Below are positions 29,820-37,500 of a stretch of 37,500 nt of DNA, one piece after another (the first letter of the stretch is position 1; each line of letters starts with the position of its first letter). A program made the position numbers and the translations under genes. Source of the stretch: Mesostigma viride (taxonomy: Eukaryota > Streptophyta > Mesostigmatophyceae > Mesostigmatales > Mesostigmataceae); NCBI GenBank assembly GCA_009746045.1, contig RPFO01001614.1:1-37500 (forward strand), written 5' to 3'. Under the pieces are notes generated by a model. It was not told where the DNA came from, did not search any database, and saw nothing but the letters and a program-made list of their open reading frames with translations.

Positions 29820-30657
29820 TGCGCCAACGGCCGTTGCAATTTGGAAATTAGGGTGTTATTTTTTTTTTGCCCAACGGCCGTCGGAACCTTGAAATTAGGG
29901 TGTGATTTTCATGCGCCAACGGCCGTTGGAACCCGTAAATTAGGGTGTGATTTTCATGCGCCAACGGCCGTCGGAACCTTAAAATTAGGGTGTGATTTTC
30001 ATGCGCCAACGGCCGTTGGAACCTGGAAATTAGGGTGTTATTTTTCTGTCGCCAACGGCCGTTGGAACCTGGAAATGAAGGTGTCATTTTTCTCGCGCCA
30101 ACGGCCGTTGGAAACTGGAAATTAGGGTGTGATTTTCATGCGCCAACGGCCGTTGGAACCTGGAAAATAGGGTGTGATTTTTCTCGCGCCAACGGCCGTT
30201 GGAACCTGGAAAATAGGGTGTCATTTTTCTCGCGCCAACGGCCGTTGGAACCTGGAAATTAGGGTGTGATTTTTCTGTCGCCAACGGCCGTTGGAACCTG
30301 GAAATTAGGGTGTGATTTTCATGCGCCAACGGCCGTTGGAACCTGTAAATTAGGGTGTGATTTTCATGCGCCAACGGCCGTTGGAACCTGTAAATTAGGG
30401 TGTGATTTTCATGCGCCAACGGCCGTCGGAACCTTAAAATTAGGGTGTGATTTTCATGCGCCAACGGCCGTTGGAACCTGGAAATTAGGGTGTTATTTTT
30501 CTGTCGCCAACGGCCGTTGGAACCTGGAAATTAGGGTGTGATTTTCATGCGCCAACGGCCGTTGGAACCTGTAAATTAGGGTGTGATTTTCATGCGCCCA
30601 CGGCCGTTGGAACCTGGAAATTAGGGTGTTATTTTTCTGTCGCCACGGCCGTTGGAA
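29820..30657. repeat. Palindrome array 1, 45-46 bp unit, about 19 copies
   Basis: CCAACGGCCGTTGG copies begin at 29824, 29871, 29916, 29961, 30006, 30052, 30098, 30143 and so on to 30642, with spacings of 45-46 bp. Between palindromes the unit reads AACCTGGAAATTAGGGTGTG then ATTTTCATGCG or a TTTTTCTGTCG variant. Some copies have GTCGG instead of GTTGG, and the last two lack or change a base (CCCACGG, GCCACGG). There are no unique spacers, so it is not a CRISPR array. It ends about 28 bp before the next gene's ATG. Confidence 0.95.
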
Positions 30658-30684
30658 CATAGTACTGACCTTCCGGCTATCTGT

Positions 30685-31902
30685 ATGTTTTTTGCATGTG
30701 ATCAGGGGCGTCCGTCCAGGCCGAGAACGGACGAAGAGCGGAGGAAGTGGGCTTACAAGATTGAACATAACTGTTCGGAAAGGCATCTCACAACATTTTT
30801 TGAGGACTGGCGCCAACGAGCACCGGGCACCGACTTATGGTCGGTTATTGTGAAGACCTTTGAGAGGAAGGGGCTGCTGACGACACGTGCTGGAAATGCG
30901 AAGCCCAGCATTTTGGACTCCTGGGAGCCAGCGCCGTCCTCTCAAGTGCACGACAAGAATCTAACTGACACCATACAGGCGGCGTTTCATCTGCGGCAGA
31001 AGATACGCCTAGTTCCAGACGATGTCGACATCGTGGGGGGGTCCGCGATTGCGACTCAAGTACGGGCCCCCACGGAGAACTTGTGCCAACTCCCGGAACT
31101 CATGCGGCACCGGACGGTGACGGTGCGGAATTGTAGGGGGCTCGCGCCGTGGTTCGTGGGGGCCGGCACAAGTCTGACAAAAGCAAAATGTGCCGTGCCG
31201 ATCTTCCGGTTTGCGTGGCAGGTGCTGGCAGACCGTGATCCAGGTCTCTACAATTTATGGGTGCAGAGGAGTGAAAAGGTTCCTTACCACATTAAAATAC
31301 TGACGGGGGACGACAGTGACCGTGCCGTGCAGAGGTTCGGATACTATCGTTCGCCAACGGCCGAGGAAGCCATGTCCATTCTCCGGACGGACTCCCTGAA
31401 GGACATGGCGGCCGCTTGCTCAGACGAGTTGATCACCATGGAGTTGGATCCGTCCGAGTGGTCAAATGAATCTGAGCGTGAGGCAGTAGTTGACCTGACG
31501 AAATCCGCGCTGGGGAGCTTGAACATCTCGGACCATGCCGGCCTTAAGGGTAAATTTCGAGACCAGACGCCTTGCGTGTTTGTGCAGTTTGCCGTGCTGG
31601 ACGGCAACCACTACACACAGATGTTGAAGTCCGTGATTTTCGAGGGCTCTGACGAGCAAGTGAGTACTGCGATAGCTGGCGAGATTGCGGGTAAACAAAA
31701 GGGCAAGTTCGTGGAGACAACCGACGAGGCGTTTGATTTGTGGAGGGGGTTGGTGAGGGACGCGGAGAAGTTCAAGTACACCAATCTGGACGTGCTCAAG
31801 GGCTGGGAGGTGGAGGGGGAAGCACTGATCCCGCCCATGAAGGACATGCGGACGCAAAAGGTAAATATAACGGATCGGGTGTGGGAACGTTTTAGGCACT
31901 AG
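30685..31902 (+). CDS. Unknown protein between two palindrome arrays (405 aa)
   Basis: The first in-frame ATG gives MFFACDQGRPSRPRTDEERR. However TTTTTTGCATGTGATCAG just after it looks like a 3' splice site, so the true first exon could lie upstream and coding could begin around 30713. The protein is soluble and charged, with KWAYKIEHNC near the start, a central YNLWVQRSEKVPYHIKI segment and a C-terminal FVQFAVLDGNHYTQMLKS block. No signal peptide, membrane span or known catalytic motif was seen. A G7 run at 31035-31041 is read in frame. The stop at 31902 is followed within about 17 bp by palindrome array 2. Family not recognised. Confidence 0.65.
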   Translation: MFFACDQGRPSRPRTDEERRKWAYKIEHNCSERHLTTFFEDWRQRAPGTDLWSVIVKTFERKGLLTTRAGNAKPSILDSWEPAPSSQVHDKNLTDTIQAAFHLRQKIRLVPDDVDIVGGSAIATQVRAPTENLCQLPELMRHRTVTVRNCRGLAPWFVGAGTSLTKAKCAVPIFRFAWQVLADRDPGLYNLWVQRSEKVPYHIKILTGDDSDRAVQRFGYYRSPTAEEAMSILRTDSLKDMAAACSDELITMELDPSEWSNESEREAVVDLTKSALGSLNISDHAGLKGKFRDQTPCVFVQFAVLDGNHYTQMLKSVIFEGSDEQVSTAIAGEIAGKQKGKFVETTDEAFDLWRGLVRDAEKFKYTNLDVLKGWEVEGEALIPPMKDMRTQKVNITDRVWERFRH

Positions 31903-31915
31903 ATGTTATTTTTCT

Positions 31916-32390
31916 TGCGCCAACGGCCGTTGGAACCTGGAAATTAGGGTGTGATTTTTCTTGCGCCAACGGCCGTTGGAACCTGGAAATTAGTGTGTGA
32001 TTTTTCTTGCGCCAACGGCCGTTGGAACCTGGAAATTAGGGTGTCATTTTTCCTGCGCCAACGGCCGTTGGAACCTGGAAATTTGGTTGATATTTTTCTT
32101 GCGCCAACGGCCGTTGGAACCTGGAAATTCGGTCGACATTTTTCTTGCGCCAACGGCCGTTGGAGCCTGGAAATTAGGGTGTGATTTTTCTTGCGCCAAC
32201 GGCCGTTGGAACCTGGAAATTAGGGTGTGATTTTTCTTGCGCCAACGGCCGTTGGAACCTGGAAATTAGGGTGTGATTTTTCTTGCGCCAACGGCCGTTG
32301 GAACCTGGAAATTAGGGTGTGATTTTTCTTGCGCCAACGGCCGTTGGAAACTGGAAATTAGGGTGTGATTTTTGTTCGGGAACGGCCGAT
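31916..32390. repeat. Palindrome array 2, 46 bp unit, about 10 copies
   Basis: Palindromes at 31920, 31966, 32012, 32058, 32104, 32150, 32196, 32242, 32288 and 32334 are spaced exactly 46 bp apart, followed by a degenerate copy at about 32379 (GGGAACGGCCGAT). The unit is the same as in array 1 but uses TTTTTCTTGCG between palindromes. It ends about 20 bp before the next ATG. Confidence 0.95.
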
Positions 32391-32411
32391 CTTCCAAAGT
32401 GTAAGGACAAA

Positions 32412-33601
32412 ATGTCAGGTCGTGTGTTGTATGACCGTTTTTTGTCTCAAACACTGATTCACATTTCATGCATGCAGGGGAGAGAGGCGCATCGGAGGGT
32501 TGCCCTGATCGGAGGGGGGCTGAATGCAGAAGACGAGGCCGTTTCCAAAAAGTCGAGGGGGACGGCGCTGCTGGAAGTGCACAACTATTTCAAGACGCAC
32601 ATGGAGGAATCCTGGGATAAGCCGGAGGTGCCCCTTCAGGACCAGAAAGAAATATGGAATTTGATTCATGGGGTTTCAAGCAGCACTGAGAAGGCAAGGA
32701 AGGACGGGGAGGGGGAGGAGGGTGGTGAGGAGCGGGTTGGAGGGCGATTGAACGAGGGTGGTTTGTCCGAATCGGAGAAAACCCAAGTCTACGACTTCAT
32801 CTCGGCTGTGAAGGATGAAACGGTCGCTCCGAACGACGACAGTAGATGTGGAATGCCGATTGAGGACAAGCTGGCCAAGGAGCTTGCAGAGTTTCTGGAC
32901 ATCGTGGCAGCGGACAAGCTGGACGGGGAGGGAAGGGTGATGAGGAAGGGGGGGGGATCAAACAGGAAGGGTGGAGGAGTCTAGCCCGCTTTCGATTCTG
33001 GCCGTCTATCATGGCAACCGTGAAGGCCAAACACGTTCCTCCTCAGTGCTTGTATGACCTGACATACATGGCCAAGATCTTCTGCGAGGTGATGGTCCAG
33101 CTTTTCATGATCTACAACCGCGATTTGGGGAAATACCCCGAACCACGCGACCTCGGCTGGTTGCCGATGCAGCCTTCGGAAGCCGACAGCGCCCTTCAGA
33201 GGGTGGCCGATACGGTCGCTGTAGCTGCCAAGAGACTAAGGGCGGTTATCAGGCCAACGGGGAGGGACGATTCCACCTTCCCACTTGCACTGCTGGAGAG
33301 GACGGATTTTTGGACGACCCACAAGGAGGAAACGAAATGGTGGGTCCTGATTGCGCCCGAACCCCCAACCGAACAGGCTGTGGTGCCCCAACCCGTACAG
33401 CCTGTGGCGGGGGCTGTGGTGGTGACGGGGGCTGTGCCGGAGGAAGGCCAAGCCGAACATGCCGAGGCAGAGGACGTCCAGTCGGGTCGCCAAAAAAAGG
33501 TGGGGGAGAAGCGGGAACCCCCGCGGAAGTTTGGGTCGGAGGAGATGGCATCCGAAATCGAGCAGCAGGGCCCGTGGATTTCTAAGAAAGTTTACGTCTG
33601 A
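32412..33601 (+). CDS. Unknown protein, frame broken at a G9 run
   Basis: Starts MSGRVLYDRF at 32412, just after palindrome array 2. The first frame continues through a charged region (EGEEGGEERVGG) and would stop at 32984. One extra G in the G9 run 32948-32956 instead keeps the frame open through IKQEGWRSLARFRFWPSI into MATVKAKH (33011) and on to a TGA at 33599-33601. The second part contains YMAKIFCEVMVQLFMIYNRD, then a Pro/Val/Glu-rich linker and a basic KKVGEKREPPRKFG segment. The in-phase TGA is followed after 21 nt by the next ATG in the same frame, so this and the following gene may be one gene. A CATGCATGCAG acceptor-like site at 32477 suggests another exon structure is possible. Family not recognised. 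Confidence 0.5.
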
Positions 33602-33622
33602 CGGGGACAGACCTGTGAGTTC

Positions 33623-35817
33623 ATGATGAAGACTTTCGCGTGGGAGAAAAGCGATGGGCCGACACGGTTGGCTCAAGTGGTACTTAATGCAATGGAGGGG
33701 TTCGAATTTGTTGTGAAGAGGAAGGGGGGGTGAACCAGCCAGATATCAAGAATGGGGTAGTGCTGCTGAATTTGGAACATCACGCCAAGCTGTGGAATGA
33801 TGAGGAATTGTTGAAGGGTCGAACGGGTTCGTGGGTGGAGAAAAGGGACTGGAAGGCGGCGAAGGATTGTGGAGATTTCAATGGTGTGAAGGACGACTGG
33901 TCGTCGTACCTAGGCGATTTCACGGGATTCTTCAACCCACCCGTGATCTTCATTGGGTCAAAGGAGCAGGTGGATGGGTTTAAGGTCCTTCTGAAGGTAC
34001 TTGGGAAGCGGCCTGAGGGGGAGGATATTTCCAATCCCAACGGCCGTTCGGGCAAGGAAATTGCGGGTGCAGCCCAGAAGCGTCCGCTGGAGACGGCAGG
34101 CGCTGGCACCAAAAAGAAACGCCGGAAGCGCGCCGCCTCGGAGACCCCCGCGGCCGAAGACGTCTCAATGGGGGATGATGAGGATGTCGGGTCACATGGG
34201 GGTGATGATGGGGAGGAGGTTGGTGATGATGGTGCCGGCGATGATGAGGGGGACGGGAATGAGGGTGGTGATAAGGGGGGCGGGTCGAAGGACGGAGAGG
34301 GGGGGGTTCGAAGGGCGGAGAGGGGGGCGGGTCGAAGGGCGGAGAGGGGGGGGGTCGAAGGACGGAGAGGGGGGCGGGTCGAAGGGCGGAGAGGGGGGGG
34401 GTCGAAGGGCGGAGAGGGGGGGGGTCGAAGGACGGAGAGGGGGGCGGGTCGAAGGGCGGAGAGGGGAGGGGGTCGAAGGATGGAGAGGGGGGCGGAGAGA
34501 AGGGCGGAGAGGGGAGGGGGTCGAAGGGCGGAGAGGGGGGCGGGTCGAAGGGCGGAGAGGGGGGCGGGTCAAAGGGTGGAGAGGGGGGCGGGTCAAAGGG
34601 CGGAGAGGGGGGCGGGTCCAAGGGCGGAGAGGGGGGGGAGAGAAGGGTGGAGAGGGGGGCGGGTCAAAGGGCGAGGGGGGGGGGAAGGGCGGAGAGGGGG
34701 GCGGGTCGACCGGCGCATCGGGGGAAGGGGGGAAGGAGGGGGGGGAGGGGAGGGAGGCTCGAGGGGGAATTCGGGGGCGTCGGGGGGGGGATGTTGGGGC
34801 GTGCCGTCGACTACTGCAAAAAGCTCCTTTCGCCTGGCGGGCACGTTCGATCAAGAGCAACGGCTAGTCATCTGTCAAAGGGTAAGTTAATCTGAGTGAA
34901 TATGGTCGGTTAAATTATGATGTTTGCATATTCCCAAGTTTGATTTGCGATTGTAATGATAACTAATTGCGCCGCTCGTCATTGCTTGTCCCACACACAG
35001 GTGACGAGTCTGAAGAGGAGCCGCCAAAGGATGACGCGCATGGCGGCCCACCCAAAGGGTTTGAGGAAGATTCGGAAGAATCGGAAGAATCGGAACCTGA
35101 GGAAGCGCCACAAAGACGTGTCACAGTTACCGCAACCCAGCCCAAGCCACTAGACAAGAAAGTGCCACCACCAAGTTGGCAGACGTGGATGGAGAATCTG
35201 GAAGGTGGGGGGGGGGGAAACGGGTCGTGCCCCGCTCGCCTGTTGGATGTCCGGTTTCGGTATTGTGCAAGCACGGCGGTGAATTTTGCCAGTATCGGAA
35301 GAACCAATCCCAGCGCCTTGATACGTTGTGGAAGCCCACGTGGGCTGCTGATTCGGTGGCTAAACTCAATGCAGACCCAATGAAGCTGGCACACATGCCT
35401 GATTTCCACGTCGACACGTTCCTGGTGCATGGAGTCGTTCGAAAGGTGGATAAAACGGGCGTGTGGTACGTTAAATTTTGGGCAGAAGGGTGTGACGAAA
35501 AGGGAATCTGGATTAATGGGGAGCAGGGGACGATGCCCAACATAATTTTCAAGGTACAACAAGACGAGATGCGGAACTGTTTCAAGCCACCTGAGGGAAC
35601 GTATTTGGAGTGGTGGATGGACAAGGGGTACCTGGCGACCAGATCTTCCCCAGCGACCAGATCTTCCCCACGACTCCAAGAGAAGGGGGGAGACCAAGCC
35701 GCAGGGCAGGGCAAACGAAAACCTCAAGGGAAGGCTGGCGCAGATGTGCGGGAGGGGGGTGTAAAGAAGCCCAGCGGACGGGCACCTGTAAAGAAACGCC
35801 TGTTAGTAGGTAGTTAG
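33623..35817 (+). CDS. Unknown two-exon protein with Gly-rich repeat; frame broken at G runs
   Basis: Starts MMKTFAWEKSDG. At G7 (33724-33730) a -1 step leads into VNQPDIKNGVVLLNLEHHAK, followed by a domain with FFNPPVIFIGSKEQVDGF, a basic KKKRRKR nuclear signal, an acidic GDDEDVG region and a G-rich tandem repeat. After a further net -1 in the repeat, exon 1 ends VDYCKKLLSPGGHVRS and ATASHLSKG at 34881. A canonical intron 34882-35000 joins to GDESEEEPPKDDAHGG. Another -1 at the G11 run 35207-35217 continues into KRVVPRSPVGCPVSVL and a C-terminal part with VDTFLVHGVVRKVDKTGVWY and a basic Ser/Arg tail ending at 35817. Phase agreement across the intron supports this model. The acidic/basic layout suggests a nuclear protein; the family is unknown. 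Confidence 0.5.
34276..34740. repeat. G-rich coding minisatellite, 22-24 bp unit
   Basis: About 18 imperfect copies of GTCGAAGGGCGGAGAG plus a G-run with interspersed C (GGGGGGCGG). Units of 24 bp would read GSKGGEGG in one frame; many units here are 22 or 23 bp because the G-run length varies, so the apparent frame switches repeatedly. It lies at the 3' end of exon 1 of the 33623 gene. Confidence 0.85.
34882..35000 (+). other. Spliceosomal intron, 119 nt
   Basis: Donor AAAGG-GTAAGTT, branch-like ATAACTAATT at about 34959-34968, pyrimidine-containing acceptor TCCCACACACAG. The intron is more AT-rich than the flanking exons, contains stops in all frames used by the exons, and joins exon 1 (one leftover base) to exon 2 in phase. 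Confidence 0.85.
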
Positions 35818-36339
35818 ATAGCTTGATCTGAACTCGTGTACATTTGTAAAGATCGATCTGTACATCTGTCTCCAGAGCATTCACTTGAATATTCAAAGTT
35901 CAAGTGGGAATTACTGGTTGGGTTGTGCACAGGCTTGTGCACAATTTTGGCAATAATTATAATTCGTTCTATAAATAGAACTAGCGGGGTCGTGGAGAGG
36001 GTTGTGCAATTGTAAATTTAATCTACAACTTGTCTCACTTGCTTACCCTCCGAGTGCATGACACTTTGACAAAAACAGCCAATTTTACCCCGACTTGAAT
36101 AAATTTTAATAAATGTTAATAAATTTTAATAAATTTTAATAAATTTAAGCAATCTAGTAATGAAAAGTGCACGCGGAAAGCGCACCAGTGACCAAATTGC
36201 ATGAAATGGTAATGATTTCATGTGGAAACGCATTCACAATGAGCATCAATTGTCATGTATTTGTTGAAATGGCGTCTCCTCAAGTAATAAAATTTGGCAT
36301 GGGTATTGTAGATTGATTGTGGGCCCCCCCATACACTTC
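35818..36339. other. AT-rich intergenic region with TATA box and AATAAA cluster
   Basis: A palindromic TATA-like CTATAAATAG lies at about 35969. A tandem TAATAAATTT-type repeat (about 36098-36150, five AATAAA copies) could serve as poly(A) signal for a gene on the plus strand. No coding region was seen. Confidence 0.5.
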
Positions 36340-36369
36340 GGTGCTCCGTGACTCCCCAACGGGAGCACC
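36340..36369. repeat. Inverted repeat (stem-loop)
   Basis: GGTGCTCC at 36340-36347 pairs with GGAGCACC at 36362-36369 (8 bp), extendable with a one-base bulge by GT/AC. Function unknown. Confidence 0.6.
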
Positions 36370-37378
36370 AGTTTAATTCAGTTATTAATGCGTCCAGGAA
36401 TAGTTGTCTCAACAAACACAATAATTAACCACTTTCTCCTAGCTGCCAGGTTAGTTCATTAATTAACGATCCGGGGCTAGCATGCAACCTATACCCCCAC
36501 ACCCGTCATCGTGGCCGAGCGTACAGTCGTCTTGGATAGTCCGGATGGTCATGACGTGGAGTTGCTATCTGCGATTCCAGACCTGGGCGAGTGAGTCGCG
36601 CCACTTGCCTTCGCGGGTGAAGTTATCCGCACGTAGAAAAGACCCTCATCAGGTACTCCGTGGCATGCTTTCAGTGCATGTTCACGCACTTACTTACTTA
36701 ATCACTAATTCTGTCTGCGCATGATGCACAAGTCTAGCTCCCTTCGGCACCTGCACACGGTACTCCGTAGCTAGAGCTCTTATCATAGGCAGTGCTCTAG
36801 CTCATCAATTATAATACGAGGCAACTATTCCTGGACTACTATAATTATCAACGCACCCTGTATAACTAGGAACTAGTTTCGCTCCATCCATCCTCCCCAT
36901 CCCATATACATGTCCCTGCTCACGTGACGCAGTTACGTGTAAATTAACACATGCATCTCTTGCTGGAGGCCCGGGCCGCATAAATCATCAGACAGCCAAT
37001 AAATATACACGCTGGCTGTACCTCTCATTGAAAAACTGACCAACCGAAAGCGCACAGCATGCTATAAGCCTGGAGCCAGGGCTCCTTCACCGTGGCGAGA
37101 AGAGCTTGGACAGGATTTCATATGAATACTCGTCCTCATCCGCCTGTATTTTGGCCACCCACCAATGAAAAAACAAACGCAGATCTATGCAAAGTAAGTA
37201 AAGGGCCACCGCTAGTTAGCAGCTGCAGAGATGGCCACAGGGACTGGGGAATGTTCCATTCTTATGGTTAGTGTGTCGGCATTTATTTCCATATTTTGCA
37301 CGACTACTACTTTTTCATGTTCTTCAACCCCCTTCTGCACATATTTATGCACAAGCATATTCTATACACATGGTCCAG
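36370..37378. other. Intergenic or intronic, no gene recognised
   Basis: About 1 kb of unique, moderately AT-rich sequence without palindromes, satellites or convincing coding frames. Short open frames (for example 36482-36724) lack any recognisable motif. Confidence 0.5.
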
Positions 37379-37494
37379 GAAGAAACTGGTGTTGCATGTA
37401 AGAACGGACAGAACAAAGTCTTAGCCCTGCATGTGGCCAGAAGGGTGGAAAGAAGGATGTGTGTAGGCATCATAACCAATGCGAGGATCCCTAC
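37379..37494 (+). CDS. Possible exon at window edge
   Basis: Bounded by an acceptor-like CATGGTCCAG and a strong donor-like CTAC-GTGAGT at 37495. One frame is open throughout and reads EETGVACKNGQNK then a basic HVARRVERR segment. No family recognised. The next part of the gene, if real, lies outside the window. Confidence 0.3.
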
Positions 37495-37500
37495 GTGAGT

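Noticed and set aside
25173-29851. Very long open frames (over 1,300 codons) on both strands at 25-29.9 kb
   Set aside because: They consist of dipeptide repeats from the stop-free hexamer in every frame; there is no codon bias, domain or start context.
29900-32340. TTAGGG in each 46 bp unit as telomeric sequence
   Set aside because: Only one hexamer per unit occurs, embedded in AAATTAGGGTGTG; no tandem telomere repeat is present.
29820-32390. CRISPR-like or integron-like array
   Set aside because: The 46 bp units have no unique spacers, no cas or integrase gene is present, and the DNA is eukaryotic.
32418-32478. An intron starting within ATGTCAG-GTCGTG and ending CATGCATGCAG
   Set aside because: Splicing it shifts the downstream frame into an early stop near 32616, so the unspliced frame was kept.
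33590-33612. A 21 nt GT...AG mini-intron that would remove the in-frame TGA
   Set aside because: It has no branch point or pyrimidine tract, and the one clear intron in this gene is 119 nt with canonical signals.

Overview
This is nuclear DNA of a photosynthetic eukaryote, most likely an alga. The evidence is one canonical spliceosomal intron, AATAAA-type poly(A) signals, TATA boxes, F-box and MYND-type proteins, very long satellites, and an AT-rich decayed piece of plastid rpoB. Plant-like G-box and Myb-type DNA motifs hint at the green lineage, but the species cannot be fixed from the sequence. No rRNA, tRNA, CRISPR array or bacterial-type operon was seen.

Layout. (1) 1-9743 is satellite DNA: about five units of a ~330 bp tandem repeat, a 30 bp minisatellite inside the fourth unit, a 7.3 kb array of a 27-28 bp monomer, and 0.83 kb of near-pure polypyrimidine. 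(2) 9744-19828 holds eight small plus-strand genes separated by modules built on the palindrome CCAACGGCCGTTGG: a small acidic/basic protein, two MYND zinc-finger paralogues, an F-box-like protein, two paralogues beginning MTFYR, a Cys/His-knuckle protein and another acidic protein. (3) 19829-21824 is a two-copy tandem repeat element, the first copy internally deleted, ending 12 nt before the next start codon. (4) 21837-23414 holds two more Cys/His-knuckle genes. (5) 23415-25645 holds the rpoB relic, a 79 bp tandem repeat and possible exons. (6) 25646-29803 is a 4.2 kb (CCTTGT)n array. (7) 29820-32390 is two 45-46 bp palindrome arrays enclosing a 405-codon gene. (8) 32412-35817 is a complex gene or gene pair with a canonical intron. 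(9) 35818-37500 is mostly empty, with a possible exon at the edge.

Two themes stand out. First, in at least five genes the open frame changes by -1 exactly at a G-run, and adding one G restores continuity and, where a paralogue exists, family similarity. Either the assembly undercalls G homopolymers or something biological happens at these sites. Second, the genes at 15-19 kb are arranged as cassettes with shared upstream modules, and one cassette seems to have had its original gene body replaced by a MYND gene. Most proteins here have no function I can recognise; calls rest on visible motifs and on comparison between paralogues inside the window.
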